Shown here: in pieces, positions 1 through 11,605 of the stretch
How the letters are laid out: every line of letters begins with the position of its first letter
How positions within the stretch are numbered: position 1 is the stretch's first letter
Source: Bedellia somnulentella
Lineage: Eukaryota; Arthropoda; Insecta; Lepidoptera; Bedelliidae
Reading direction: 5' to 3'
Assembly (NCBI GenBank): GCA_963576735.1
Contig: OY755171.1
Span: 2,108,001 to 2,172,000, forward strand
Length of the DNA stretch: 64,000 nucleotides
Made by a program: the position numbers and the translations under genes
Notes under the pieces: generated by a model
Databases searched by the model: none
The model's input: only the letters and a program-made list of their open reading frames with translations
What the model was told of the DNA's origin: nothing

Positions 1-372
1 GCAAACCTACAATTATGTTAAATCAGCTACTCTTGAATTAAATAGGAGAAATGATAGTCATTATCATTTATAATATTGGGTTTACAATAGTTAACCCAAA
101 AGTAACCTACATGGGAATTTTCGAACGAGTTTGAAGCTACAAGAACACGATGTAAACTGTATGCTTAAAAAGGTTTGACCAATTTTATTTCGTTGCTTAT
201 TTACTAAAATCTGTGAAACTTACAATCAGAATAAAACATAATCAAATTATCCCTTCCACATTCAAACACAGAAAGTACAGATTAAAGGGTTGTTTTAGCC
301 GGCAGTACATGACAAATAATTTAACTCAAAAATGAAAATGAGTATATTTTTATACCGGAATATAAATGAAAA

Positions 373-628
373 GCATACATACAAATACTCACGGCCATAA
401 ATCCCAAAAAGGGGTAGCCAGAGCTTTACAGCTAAAAACTGCTCAGCCACATTTGGAAGTTGATAGGGGAGAAGATAGTAGAAATAATAAAGTATTATTG
501 GTGAAGGGTTTCCAACCGCTTTGCCCAAAAACCACTTAAAAAGCCCTACATCTTAAAGTACTCTCCTCTTACGACACCCGTAGGTAGAAAGGGGTAGTGT
601 AATTCTAAACCAGCCTTACACGGCAAGC
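373..628 (-). repeat. Repeat A copy, subfamily 2
   Basis: SINE-like repeat read on the minus strand, from a GCCGTGTAAGGCTGG-type start to the tail hairpin (GGCTACCCC... loop ...GGGATTTATGGCC) and a TATG-rich tail. It has the subfamily 2 features: CGTAAGAGG without the TACG insertion, and GGGGTAGTGTAATTC on the plus strand. The open frame across 295-528 is part of this repeat and not a gene. Confidence 0.8.
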
Positions 629-2239
629 AAAGTATACAAGGTGAAAAATTATTCTAGTAGAGATTATTTAATATTGTGAAATCATATTGATAATGGCACA
701 TTCAGAAGAGGGTCAAAACATTTGCAAATTATTATCAGCGGCGTTCTTATCAATGGAACTTTTATAAATAAGAGTAATACAAATAAGTATATATGTGATT
801 TTTTACCTTACATAATTTCATGGAGAAATATATATGATATTGTTGAGTTGCTAACTAAAAACCTGCTGATGCCATACCATGGTATAGGGCCTATACCATG
901 GTATGCTATACTATAGGCGGACTATAATCTGATCTGTAAATTCACTCAAACTGACCCTGACAAAGGCTTTCCTGACATTTATAAGTCTTCTCATACATGC
1001 TTTTTAGCTCAATTTAATTCGGACTTATTTTTGTCATTTTCTATAAAGCGTAATATTAGATTAAACACACAAATAAAAATACCCAACTACTTCCGATTCG
1101 CCAAGTAAATTTCTAGAAAACTAATATAAATAATACAAGGAAAATGTTTAGGTTAGTTGGCAATTTAAAACGACTATACGCCATACACTTTAACTGTGAG
1201 TTTTATCCGCATATATCTTTAAGAAGGTAAATCCCCAACTAAGCTGATTCAATTTTTATTACAATTAGGTACAAAAGTACGGTTTATTAATATTTATTTT
1301 TATTTGTTCAGTAAAGAATAAAATAGTTAATCGTTATCCTAAAAAGCTTCACACCATTTATCTTTAAGAAGGGAATCCTCTTCTAAGCCGTTTTAATTTT
1401 AATTACCTTACGGAGTGCACATTTACAAGTAATAAAGAACAAAAGTACAGCGATTTTTTATTTTTTTATTTTGGTTTGATAATAGACATAATAGATATAT
1501 GGTTATCATATAAATGTTCTAGTCTAAACTATCATTCTTAACTTCATAGTTTTTAAGTGATATTTGTGCGATGTGGTTACAGGCCCATTACCAACGAGCT
1601 ATTATAAGTCCCTTCTTTTTAAATCATAACTTTTTTAAAAACTGAAGAACTGTTGATTTGAAAGCACGTATTCTTGGGATAACAGCCGTGAGAAAAGGTA
1701 ATTATTTACTCAGAAATCTTGTAAACTATAATCTGCTTATTCAATTAAACTTAAATCCTTGCATTTTTGCTGCCTTAATGTTTTTAAACACTTTTCGTGG
1801 AAACTCCTAAGTCTTTCGTGGCTATTGCAATAATTATTAAAATTTGTATGCTTATAGCGTCACAGTTTGCAATAATTTTAATTATAATGCTTGCAAAAAG
1901 CTATATTGAAGAACCTAATCCTACTGTAACAGGATTTGAATGTTTGAATTGTGTAAAGTGAAGCATGCAGTGATTATTCAATTGTTACATAGTTTGATTC
2001 ATAACGATATGTTTTTAGGCATTTATAAAAACTAGAAATAGGAAAATGTATAATAGTTAAAGGGTACCGGGTATTAATGTTAAATGAGTTTTTTTATTAT
2101 GGTTTCATAAAAAAACACACTGTTAAAATTACTTCCTTTAAATGTTTTCTAGTAAATTCTAAAAGTATGACTTAAAATAGTATTTTTCAAAAAGCTTGGA
2201 TACAATTATGGTATTAATATAAAATTGCATCACACTTAC
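629..2239. other. AT-rich stretch, no gene seen
   Basis: No coding exon or recognisable transposon found on either strand. It lies downstream of the minus-strand secreted-protein exons and is probably that gene's next intron, but no convincing third exon was located. The only structure seen is an imperfect palindrome built from two CCATGGTATAG-type blocks near 880-905. Confidence 0.4.
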
Positions 2240-2708
2240 TTGTTCATGTTTAAATCTAGCCGTAAGTGTGACGAATTCATCCTTGGGCGCTCCACAGCTG
2301 GATTCCTCGAAAAGTCGCATCCTTTCGTTTTCATTCTCTCGTGTGCACGTCACTGGATACAAACAAAAAAGTATTAATGCCAACCGATTTTTTGAATCAA
2401 CTTTTTACACGACATGAAAAAATATTTAAAAAATTCTAACTAAACTTTTTCAACAAACTTTACACATAATGTTTAAACACTGAATGTAGGTCAACTACAG
2501 TCTTGTAAGTAATTAGTAAATTGCGTCACTTTTTGCTAACACTATTTCAGATTAAATTGGCACTTCACTGTCACTTTTTTTAAGTAAAAAAAAAACTATG
2601 ATCACCTTTATCTAAAAACGATTCTTCGGAGGAGGCCATGAATTTCGGATGATGTCTATGGCTCGCCTCGGCGAGAGCGATGATGAGGAGGAGTAGTATT
2701 CCGTTCAT
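2240..2708 (-). CDS. Secreted protein, 5' two coding exons (partial)
   Basis: Exon 1 CDS is 2606-2708 (34 codons plus 1 nt) and exon 2 is 2240-2352, both on the minus strand. Exon 1 ends AAAG/GTGATC, exon 2 starts after CCAG and ends CAA/GTAAGT, and the phase 1 join restores an open frame of 72 codons. Residues 1-16 (MNGILLLLIIALAEAS) are a clear signal peptide, followed by a His-rich stretch (HRHHPK). Exon 2 supplies two cysteines, in VTCTRENE and SCGAPKDEFVTL. The ATG context is CACAACATG, with a TATA box about 52-60 nt upstream. The continuation (after KHEQ, phase 0) is not visible. The spacing around SCGAPKDEFVTL loosely recalls the first cysteine of PDGF/VEGF cystine-knot ligands, but that is a guess; the family is not identified. 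Seen: exons, signal peptide, phase. Inferred: secretion. Confidence 0.68.
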
Positions 2709-2729
2709 GTTGTGTGGTGAGAGGGGACA

Positions 2730-2767
2730 AGGCAATGCGCGCGAAACCGTGGTGGCCCGCCTTATAT
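2730..2767 (-). promoter_or_regulatory. TATA-type core promoter of the secreted-protein gene
   Basis: Read on the minus strand, GATATAAGGC lies at about 2758-2767, and a GCATTGC initiator-like site follows about 25-30 nt downstream near 2735. The ATG is a further 28 nt on. The 2,700-2,850 interval is locally GC-rich compared with its surroundings, consistent with a promoter. Confidence 0.5.
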
Positions 2768-4203
2768 CAGCTGGGCTGGAGGCTCGGCGCTGGCGCAACG
2801 CTACGTCACCGCGTGACGCGCCGTCGTGCGTTAACATCGCTACGTCATGAACACTCCTACCAAGGTGCCGCACTTTTTGTGTTCTAATTTCGGTAATGAT
2901 CTTGTACTTTGGACCGCTCTGTGTAAAGATAGGAGATCGGCCTTTTGTGTGAAGGATATATTATTATATCATAAGGATGTTTTACACTTATGAGTTTGTT
3001 TTTTGTTGGGATAGGTCATAAAAGTTTTTTTTTTCGTTTGTTAGCATTCTTAACTTACGTTTGTTAGCATTCTTAACTTACGTTTCGTTTGTTAGCATTC
3101 TTAACTTACGTTTCATATATCTGGCAACTTATTTGAACTAATCGTGATTCATTACATAAGAGATGACATAATATATCAGTGAGATCCAAAATAGGCATAT
3201 ATAATATCTAAATTAGATATTATTTCACACAAGATTGTAAATTTGGTTGCAGTTTCGGGTTAAAATTTGGGGTATTTCTATTAGGAATCACCTATTTCTG
3301 TATTTATTACAAAGCTATGATAATAGTTGGTTTCTACAGGATAAGGTCCTCTAGACGTACTCTTTATTATAGTGTTGTATATAAGAGATCCATCCCGGCC
3401 AGTCACGGGCATTAAATACACAAAAAATAACAAAACATTAAGAGTAAGTTACTTTTTATTACATTAGATATCAGCCAGTAAAAGTCTCATCAAAATCCCC
3501 CAGTCGTAGATATTACCCAAAATAAATAGACAGACAGACAAATATGTCTTAATTTAATAATATAATATATATGTATATATATATTTTAGATTTATGTTAA
3601 TAATCCAATTATTCTTTATTCAGGTGTAAAGTCGTTAAGTGGCTCTGTTATGATTACGAGAACAAGTTATATATATAACGCATGGCTGCGTATAATTTAA
3701 TTTTCAGCTATTTCGAAGAATAGGTCTGTCTACATTATCATACATACACATACGTCTAAATTTATGTGGCACATGAAATCATTTTTACTGGAATCACGAA
3801 AAACTCTATATTCTAAAGGTCTCATGTATAGTTTCAGGAAAAGAAACTGTACTAAAACTCAGTCTATCTTTAAAGAACTGGAAAATTATGCATGTACCTT
3901 TGTATGATTTAGATATCTTTTTGATAAAGAGGATTAAAAGATATCAAAATTAGTGGCTTAAACATTAAGTGACTCTATGGGAATTGGACTTTGAATCTGT
4001 TTGAAGTAAACTCACGTCATCGAAATCTTTCTTTGAAATCAGCGCACCTTGCTAGTTCCGGCCAAATAAATGCTGACGTATTTTAACATATTTATCCTCA
4101 TGCAGGTGTTGCGTGATTTACATAGAATAACTGTACTTGTAAATATTATTGAGGAGTGGCGCTTAGGTTTGCTTTTTGATTTAATTTAAGCTAGCCGTTT
4201 TAG
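2768..4203. other. Intergenic, no gene seen
   Basis: AT-rich DNA upstream of the minus-strand promoter. It holds a short minisatellite (listed separately) and nothing else I can assign. Confidence 0.4.
3036..3109. repeat. 23-bp minisatellite, three copies
   Basis: GTTTGTTAGCATTCTTAACT followed by TAC occurs at 3036-3058, 3059-3081 and 3087-3109, identical in all three, with a 5-bp spacer before the third copy. Confidence 0.9.
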
Positions 4204-4384
4204 CTAAAGAGCTTATTCCATTTGTCTGAATGAAGACGTCTGAAAGCCACAGAATCTGAATTCAGACTAGTGGAATAACGTTCAAACTGAAATTTGTGTA
4301 GTGGAATAACAAGCGTCTGCGGCAGTAACTTCGAAGGACGTCTGAATTCAGCAACGACAAAGTGTAATGGAATAAGCTCTTTAG
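4204..4384. mobile_element. MITE, about 181 bp, TIR CTAAAGAGCTTATTCCA
   Basis: The left end CTAAAGAGCTTATTCCAT is repeated inverted at the right end (ATGGAATAAGCTCTTTAG). Sub-terminal GTGGAATAAC motifs recur inside. It has no coding capacity. The target duplication is unclear because the ends run into TTAG on both sides. The small open frame here is an artefact of the repeat. Confidence 0.75.
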
Positions 4385-4569
4385 TCGGACATGTTCGTGT
4401 TTCAAGCGGTGGCAATTATTATACTAATGTTATTATCTTATTTCGGGGAAAGGAGAGATATTTTTATTTTTAAATATTTTTTTTGAGCCTTTGACTTTCT
4501 ATGTTTATGAATCACCGTTTCTCATGCTGGACATACTTGTTCGTATCCTAGGATAGGCCTAAACCAATG

Positions 4570-4787
4570 GTATATATTAACGGCGAGCAAAATCATCATA
4601 AGGAAACCATCATATGACAATACATTCAAACAAAAAAGGCGATAGCCGTGCTTTCTATCACGTGAGTACATAGTGTACCAAGCAAGCGTCAGTACTCTGA
4701 ACTCCAACGGACCAAAATGTCACATGATGATCAGGAGTATTAGTACCTCCGCCACCCTTTGGGAATATACAGCGTGAAGGTTAATTT
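4570..4787 (+). repeat. SINE-B copy, degenerate, 5'-truncated
   Basis: Diverged match to SINE-B from AAGGAAACC through TATCACGTGAGTAC and the tail hairpin region (CCGCCACCCTTTGGGAATATACAGCGTGAAGG). Confidence 0.7.
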
Positions 4788-5264
4788 GCATTTCGAGTTT
4801 CATATTTGATGTAATCGTTGGTATCTGTATCATTTAGAATCCGTTTATTGACGTCACGTTAAAGTCAAACACCGGTAAGGATGGTTGGTCATAGTTTGTT
4901 GTGAAATATGCAATGTGTGATTCATAGCGGTAACTACACTTCTTGATAAGATCTGCACAATTATCTATCTCTGTGTCACGTGAAAGACTTGCTTGATTTA
5001 TCGCGAAACGCGGGAAGAATTGGGTTAGGTAAAAGCGTTCTCAGCCGATACTATTTAGCAATACTATTTATTTCAGTTATGGGATATATGCATTTCTCAT
5101 TTACTTTACAATGTATTATCCACGAATAACACTATTTTCCCTCTATCACAAAAGCAATTTTTAAAGCCAATGTGAATGATAATATCAGTCGAAGACGTCC
5201 AGGTAGGTCACATTTAGATCAAATATAGAATGTGCTGTAAAACGCTATGTGCATAGTGTGAAAC

Positions 5265-5390
5265 ATAAAAGCATGCATACATGAAAAGTTTGATGAATGT
5301 AAATGAAGTTGGAGGAGTTTGCTAGGATCATACAATGTGGCATTCGATATTCTTCCTATCCCAATGGGAACAAACGGTGAAAGTGACCAC
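5265..5390 (+). repeat. LINE-C 3'-end fragment
   Basis: Diverged copy of the LINE-C C-terminal codons and 3' end: an ATGAAAAGTTTGATGAATG block, then the hairpin CCTATCCCAATGGGAACAAACGGTGA. Confidence 0.7.
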
Positions 5391-5639
5391 TCGAATTTTA
5401 ATTAAATCTTAACTTCTAAATGTGGCCATAGAGTTGGTAATAAGATCAGTGAGTGTATGGCAGAGAAACGATTATTTTCTTCATTTTAAACTCTATATAT
5501 AAGCATCCCGTTGTGGGCATAATCCAGACCAATCTTGTGTTGTCCGCTTCTTTATCATTTCCCCCATTCCCAAAATCACCGGTACACTACAAGGACTAAA
5601 CTATTACTAAGAGAAAATTACCCTATAATAACCTGTATT

Positions 5640-6005
5640 CTAATAAAAAATATTAGTGTGATTCGTGAACGAGTAGTTGTGAAAGATGACGTAGTATGCA
5701 AGATAGAAAAAGGAATGTTGAGGTGGTTTGGGCACATAGAGAGAATGGATGAAAATAAAGTAGCGAAAGAGATATATAGGGCCAATGTGGATGGGATTGT
5801 TAGTAGAGGACGGCCTCGTAAAACTTTTCTACATCAGATAGAAAACGCTCTTATAAAGGCGGCGGGGGTCCGAAGAGAGAATAATAAAAGAACATGTATG
5901 AGAAGAGTAATGAATGTAAGGAAAGCAAGAATGGTTTGTCAAGATGTTACTAAGTATGTCGATAGTCTCTGCCTACCCCAGTGGGAATAATGTGAGTATA
6001 AGTAA
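5640..6005 (+). mobile_element. LINE-C, 5'-truncated, C-terminal reverse-transcriptase ORF
   Basis: An open frame runs to the stop at 5990 and encodes the C-terminal domain of a non-LTR retrotransposon protein: VIRERVVVKDDVVCKIEKG, MLRWFGHIERMDENK, RGRPRKTFLHQIE, MRRVMNVRKARMVCQDVTK. It is followed by the family's 3' end (CTGCCTACCCCAGTGGGAAT, GTGAGTATAAG tail). The catalytic RT part is missing, as expected for 5' truncation during target-primed insertion. The clade is not determined. The same frame is found fragmented at 24, 25, 36.9-39.3 and 59.9 kb. Confidence 0.85.
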
Positions 6006-6360
6006 GTAAGTCTTATAAGTTTGAATCTCGCTTTAACTAATTTTAGAACAAATAAACATATTTAATCCAAGTATAATTAATTAATTACGCTTATTACATA
6101 ATAAGGTATTATTTAAAGTAAATATTTGTTGCATTTAAATTCTAGTAAAGTTTGTAGCCTGTCAGGAACTTTCTTTATTGTTTTTAATAACCTTAATTAA
6201 ATGATGTGCAATTGTATTTGGTTTTTATAAACAACAATTTCTTTGGTTTCATTAATGGGTTTTTCCAGTCCAATTGGTTGAATTGACCATTGAAAGAGGT
6301 GTGATATGACATATCAGTATTATTGATAAAGTAAAACTTTTTGTACACAAATATATATTG

Positions 6361-6610
6361 CTGTGTAGTGTCGGCTTAGAATAGCACTACCCCATTTCTT
6401 CCGGTGGGTGTACGTAAGAGGCGACTAACGGTATTGGGGCTTTTAAGGGACTTTTGGGCGATGCGGTTGGAGACCCATCACCAACAACCTTTATTTCACC
6501 ATCTTTTTCCCACGCAACTTCCAAAGGTGGCTGATGTCTCATTCCCTAGCTCTGGCTACCCCTTCAAGGGATTTATAGCCGTGAGTATATGTGTATGTAT
6601 GTATGTATAT
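6361..6610 (+). repeat. Repeat A copy, full length
   Basis: Runs from GCTGTGTAGTGTCGGCTTAG to the hairpin (GGCTACCCC...GGGATTTATAGCC), GTGAGTATATG and a TATG tail, on the plus strand. The open frame of 71 codons here is a by-product. A GGTTGGAGACC block inside resembles a pol III B box (9 of 11 positions), but the spacing to any A box is too long for a typical tRNA-type promoter. Confidence 0.85.
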
Positions 6611-6937
6611 ATATTTTGAGAAATACAGTGTTCTTCTAGTTCATATACCAAGGATAATAAAAAATAATTAAGAAAACACTCTGATTGCAATATTAAATAC
6701 TTTAGATCGAACATGAAAGAAGTATTTGTGTGCGAAATAATGATTAATTTCTTCTGTAGTTTATTTTTTTCCCAAATACTTCCTCGTGTGGCCGCTTTAG
6801 CAGGTTCTTTGGGAAAAAAAGTACAGTTGAGGATTAGCCCTACATTTACTTATACAATGTTCTGTAACTTATTACAAAAACCGTTCAGCGGTTGCCATTC
6901 AAGTTTTTTATTTCACGGGGTCTTAAGCCCAAACTAA

Positions 6938-7070
6938 AACTTTCACGCCGTATATCCCTGAAGAGGTTGGCAAAGGTACTAATACTTCTGAACATCACGT
7001 GATAATGTCACATGGTGTTCAGAGTACCCATGTTTTGCTCGGACAGTGTACTTACGTGATAGGAGCATAT
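6938..7070 (-). repeat. SINE-B 3' half
   Basis: On the minus strand, covers the GTGAGTACACTG block, the TCACGTGATGTTCAGAAG palindromic block and the 3' end (CCTCTTCAGGGATATACGGCGTGAA). Confidence 0.8.
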
Positions 7071-7344
7071 CTAGCAAAAATGCGCTTTTAATTAAATGTA
7101 TGTGTGTTTTCTTCCTTATCTGTTGTATCTGTTAAACGTCATGATGTAAAAAATGTTATTTGCTAACTCAGTTATTAGGTATTTTATCTATGTCACTTAT
7201 CATTCATACTCGTACTTACCGGCGGAAAAATTACGCACATTTCGTCACTGATTTCTTACTCACAGGCGCCACTACTACGATGAGTACGGTGTGATGTAAT
7301 AATTTTATAACAAATATGATTTTATAATAATTAATTTAATGTTT

Positions 7345-7525
7345 TTTGACATGAATTCCTCATGTGGGGATTATTACTCATAAATAAAAGATGTTATTAA
7401 AGGAAAGAAAAATTTCGACACTGGCGGGGTTCAAACCCGCGACCTTCGGGTATACGCCCCCGTACGCCGCCCGAAGGTCGCAGGTTCGAACCCCGCCAGT
7501 GTCGTAATTTTTCTTTCCTTTAATA
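7345..7525. repeat. SINE-D inverted pair reduced to two tRNA 3' halves
   Basis: Two tRNA-like 3' halves (T-arm with GGTTCGAACCCC or GGTTTGAACCCC, acceptor strand CAGTGTC) lie back to back at 7416-7450 (minus) and 7470-7504 (plus), separated by about 19 bp. Each is followed by the family tail CGNAATTTTTCTTTCCTT, which includes a pol III-type T run. A CCTCATGTGGGGATTATTA block, the far end of the family, sits at 7359. Compared with the 12.8-kb pair, both tRNA 5' halves and the spacer are gone. Confidence 0.75.
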
Positions 7526-7596
7526 ACATCTTTTATTTATGAATTTATAATAATTAAATTAAATAAAAGGATTAGTTAATTTTATAACTTAATTAA

Positions 7597-7850
7597 TAGC
7601 CGTGTAGTGCCGGCTTAGAATGTCGCTACCCCTTTCTACCCGCGGGTGTCGTAAGAGGCGACTGGGTATTGGGGCTTTTTATTGGATTTTTGGGCGATGC
7701 GGTTGGAGACCCATCACCAAAAACCTTTAATTTTACCATCTTCTCCCCACTCAACTTCCAAAATTTATAATTCCTTAGCTCTGGCTACCCCTTCTAGGGA
7801 AATATAGCAATATGTATGTATAATGTATGTAATTAATACTATTATTATGT
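7597..7850 (+). repeat. Repeat A copy, subfamily 2
   Basis: GCCGTGTAGTGCCGGCTTAG start, CGGGTGTCGTAAGAGG core, ending in a diverged hairpin and ATGTATGTATAATGTATG tail. Confidence 0.8.
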
Positions 7851-8632
7851 AACTATTAATATAAACTTAGTATTTAAAATGAATAGACGGGGCATGACAC
7901 GATAGTAGAGGTGTATGGTTGTGCGAGAGTTCTTATAGCATCATCCTGTGAACATGAAAGTAGTACTTTTTACTTTATTTAAGTCGCACATTATATAAAT
8001 ATTGGAAATAAATTGGAGTGGTCTTTAAATTCTCTAAATTTTGATGCGAATATAAAAAAGGGTAAGAAGAAAAATAAAAGTGTAAATATGGTAAAAATTT
8101 AATTAATATCACCATTGTTGGCTGGACCTCTAACTATTTTAATAGTTATTTACATCCATAATGCTAACGGCCTGAGATCTGAAACCACCTGAGGCCATTA
8201 ATCGCCAGCATTAACCAATGAAATGTTATCAAAATTTCTTAATGCATCAAACAACGTTTTCTTTCATCTCACGACTTAATGTGACGATACGATCTTTTTG
8301 GCTATAACTTTATTCATCTATTTCAAAGCCTCATAATTATTAAGCCGTCCACGCGCCAAAATCGCCTCAAAAATCAGTTGTTTGTTTATTGATTATCTTA
8401 GATGTCTACAATCCAATCGGGTGAACAACGATATAATTTTATCAGGTGGTTTTTCCGACATGATTATTCGATGTGGTAATCGAAACACCTGGACCTGATA
8501 CGGTGAACGTGCCAGCGGAAAATGACCGACAGATTTAGTTTTTATCTTCATACGTATTGTATGACGATTAATGAAGTGGTCGTTTTTTGTTGAATACACA
8601 TTCTTTGCGTTTTTAGAGTAACCTTTATACCT
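7851..8632. other. Unassigned AT-rich DNA
   Basis: No exon or named repeat recognised. An open frame of 68 codons on the minus strand (8393-8599) has no visible motif, splice context or similarity and is probably chance. Confidence 0.3.
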
Positions 8633-8875
8633 GTATAGTGTCGGCTTAGAATAGCACTACCCCATTTCTTCCGGTGGGTGTACGTAAGAGGCGACTAACG
8701 GTATTGGGTTTTTAAGGGATTTTCGGCGATGCGGTTGAAGACCTATCACCAACAACCTTTATTTAACCATCTTTTCCCCAATAAATATTCCAAAAGTTGC
8801 TGAGGAGTTTCTAATTCCTTATCTCTGGCTACCCCTTCTAGGGATTTATAGCCGTGAGTATATGTATGCATGAAT
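8633..8875 (+). repeat. Repeat A copy, full length
   Basis: CTGTATAGTGTCGGCTTAG start through the GGCTACCCC/GGGATTTATAGCC hairpin and GTGAGTATATGTATG tail. Confidence 0.85.
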
Positions 8876-9039
8876 GCTATATACCTATACTCACAACTTT
8901 GTTACCCATTATCAGAGACTGTCCAGCACCACTTAATTTTTTTTCCCACAGTCTTTGATCTTATCTATAATCGAAAAGTTTATGCTAATTAAAAAGTAAT
9001 AAGTATCATGGAAAGAATAAAATATAAATAAAATGAAAG

Positions 9040-9140
9040 GCGATAGGCCTGCCCCCTATCGCGTGAGTGCACTATTCTAGCAAAACGTTGGTACTCCGAA
9101 CTGGTGACAATGTATTAGTACCTCTGTGAAAGTTTGAGTT
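9040..9140 (+). repeat. SINE-B internal fragment
   Basis: GGCGATAGGCCTGCCCCCTA block, then ACGTTGGTACTCCGAAC and TATTAGTACCTCTG, with the hairpin end lost. Confidence 0.65.
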
Positions 9141-9335
9141 TGAGTTGAGTTATGAATGAAAAACTTTAGTAACTGTCTTCTAAAACGGAAAAGGATTCAC
9201 CGTTTCAGTGGAATACTTTGTGTTAATGAAAATTCATGAATGAAGTAAACTTTTCCCAAGTAATGACTCAGTGAAGGTCAGCGATTCGATGGTTGGCTGT
9301 GACATGAAAAACCTCATATCATTATTGAGACAATT

Positions 9336-9650
9336 TCATATTCCAAAGCTCTGGCTACCCCTTTTAGAGATTTAAATTCGTGAGTATATATATGTATGTA
9401 ATTAATATACTAAATTGCCATGTAGTGCTGGCTCAGAATGTCACCTCCCCTTTCTACCCACGGGTGTCGTAAGAGGCGACTAACGGTTTTGGGCTTTGTT
9501 AAGTGGCTTTTACAAGCTACAAGCAACAATATTGTTTTTTACCATCTTATCAACTTCCAAATGTAGCTAAAGAGTTTCTAGCTCTATAGCTCTGGCTACC
9601 TCTTTTTGTGATTTATGGCCGTATATCAAGTAAGTAATAGTATGTGTATG
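9336..9650 (+). repeat. Two adjacent repeat A pieces
   Basis: A 3' fragment (9336-9405, GCTCTGGCTACCCCTTTTAG, GTGAGTATAT tail) is followed by a subfamily 2 copy (9416-9640) starting GCCATGTAGTGCTGGCTCAG. Confidence 0.75.
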
Positions 9651-9689
9651 TACCTATATCAAGCACTGAGTTAGGACCTAGTTTGTGTT

Positions 9690-9815
9690 ACCATAGCACT
9701 AATTTTAAGTTTAAAAATATTGTTTTTTTTTTACACTTTGTGTATTGTTTTTCATATTGTATGTGGTGTTATGTTAACATAAATAAACGAGTTATCTATC
9801 AATCTATTTACCTAT
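9690..9815 (+). repeat. GATA-tailed repeat end (repeat E)
   Basis: TTTTCATATTGTATGTGGTG followed by TTATGTTAACATAAATAAACGAGTTATCTATC. The same end recurs inverted at 30,583-30,690, where it abuts a (GATA)n run. It resembles the 3' end of a non-LTR element with a GATA tail; the class is uncertain. Confidence 0.5.
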
Positions 9816-10017
9816 ATGTATGTTTGTACGTTAAAGAAAAAGAGAAATTTCTCTGGAATTTGTAAGAGATTCGATAAGATTTATACCTGTATTACCTGTG
9901 ATAGTCCCGGAGAATATAAATTGGTCAGGATAATATTTGGTTCTATAGGGTATATCGCCTTATTGTCCTGCAAAGAATGTAACATTACAATTACAATATT
10001 TAATTGAATTTTTCTTA

Positions 10018-10267
10018 CATACATACATACATATACTCACGGCTATAAATCCCTAGATGGGGTAGCCAGAGCTAGGGAATCAGAAATTCCTCAGCCACTT
10101 TTGGAAAGTTAAGTGGGGAAAATATGGTAAAATAAAGGTTGTTGGTGATGGGTCTCCAGCCGCATCGCCCAAAAATCCCTTAAAAAGCCCCAAGTCCGTT
10201 AGTCGCCTCTTACGTACACCCACCGGAAGAAATGGGGTAGTGTTATTCTAAGCCGACATTACACAGC
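10018..10267 (-). repeat. Repeat A copy, full length
   Basis: CATACATATACTCACGGCTA tail and hairpin at the left, GCCGACATTACACAGCTA (start of the repeat) at the right. Confidence 0.88.
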
Positions 10268-10409
10268 TATTGAATTTTTCTTCTTCTTAAAATTAAGGAT
10301 AATTTATTATAACAAAAACTGTTCACATGAAAAAGACATATTAGGAAAAAAAAATATGTTGTGTAAGTTTGATAATAATAATAGAATTTGTTTTCATGAA
10401 TTAATTATG

Positions 10410-10745
10410 CTGTGTAGTGTCGGCTTTGAAATAGCACTACCGTAATTCTTTCCGTGGGTGGGTGTTCGTAAGAAAGGGTATTCGAGCTGATTTGTTTTTT
10501 GGGTGCTGTGTAGTGTCGGCTTAGAATAGCACTACCCCATTTCTCCCGGTGGGTGTACGTAAGACGGGACTAACGGTATTAGGGCCTTTAAGGGATTGTT
10601 GGGCGATGCGGTTCGAGATCCATCACCGTCACCGACAACCTTTATTTTTACCATCTTTTCCCCACTCACATTTCCAAAAGTGGCTGAGGAATTTCTAATT
10701 CTTTAGCTCTGGCTACCCCTTCTAGGGATTTATAGCCGTGAGTAT
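10410..10745 (+). repeat. Repeat A 5' fragment then full copy
   Basis: A truncated copy (10410-10480) of which only the first about 70 bp survive, directly followed by a full copy (10503-10745) with hairpin and GTGAGTATAT tail. Confidence 0.8.
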
Positions 10746-10765
10746 ATAATTTATAAGGTATGTAT

Positions 10766-11070
10766 GTTGTTTTTTGGACGATGCTGTTGGGGATCTATCT
10801 CCAACTACATTAATTTAACAATCTTTTCTCTCAACTCTCGGCTCAACTTCCAAAAGTTACAGAGGTTTTTCTGGAGCTCTGACTAACCCTTCTAGGAATT
10901 AATCCCCGTGAGAATATTTTATACTTACATACATATAATCATTAAAACTGTCCATTGTCGGCTTAGAATAGCACTACCCAATTTTTCCTGTACGTGATCG
11001 TAAGAGGCGACTAAAAGTATCTTTTAGGGATTTATAGCTATGACTATACTGTATGTACGTATATAATCAT
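10766..11070 (+). repeat. Two degenerate repeat A copies
   Basis: 10766-10925 keeps TTGGACGATGCTGTTGG, TCAACTTCCAAAAGT and a decayed hairpin. 10943-11060 keeps the start TCGGCTTAGAATAGCACTAC and a shortened end. Both are strongly diverged. Confidence 0.6.
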
Positions 11071-11282
11071 TAATATGAACATACATGTACATATAATTTA
11101 ATAACTAAACCAAAAGTCCTGATTTAATAACTGTTCTTTGAACCCATGCACAGTTACTTATATCTATTTTACTTATCATTCACATTTGACGACGAAAATG
11201 TTATGCAAAACGGCGGTACTAAATCATGAATCACTTTCCTTCTGGCGCCCGCACTATTGAGATATTGACGTAATGTTTTAAA

Positions 11283-11605
11283 CATACATACATATACTCA
11301 CGGCTACAAATCCCCAAAAGGGGAAGCCAAAGCTGAGAAATTTAGAAATTCCTCAGCCACTTTTGAAAGTTAAGTGGGGAAAAGATGATAGAATAAAGGT
11401 TGTTAGTGATGGGTCTCCAAACGCATCGCCCAAAAATCCCTTAAAAAGCCCCAATCCTTTAGTCGCCTCTTACGTACACCCACCAGAAGAAATGGGGTAG
11501 TGCTATTCTAAGCCAACACTACACAGCTAATATTTTAAACATACAAACATATACTCACGGCTATAAATCCCAAAAAGGTGTAGCCCAGAGCTTCAGAGCT
11601 AGAAA
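11283..11605 (-). repeat. Repeat A full copy plus a 3' fragment
   Basis: A full minus-strand copy spans 11283-11530. A second tail and hairpin fragment (CATATACTCACGGCTATAAA, GAGCTTCAGAGC) lies at 11545-11605. Confidence 0.82.

Noticed and set aside
2240..2708. Naming the secreted protein as a PDGF/VEGF-like ligand
   Set aside because: Only one cysteine neighbourhood is suggestive; the CxGCC core is not in view.
2580..2873. 97-codon frame starting upstream of the signal peptide
   Set aside because: Its first 54 residues are upstream of the TATA box and promoter; the real start is the ATG at 2708.
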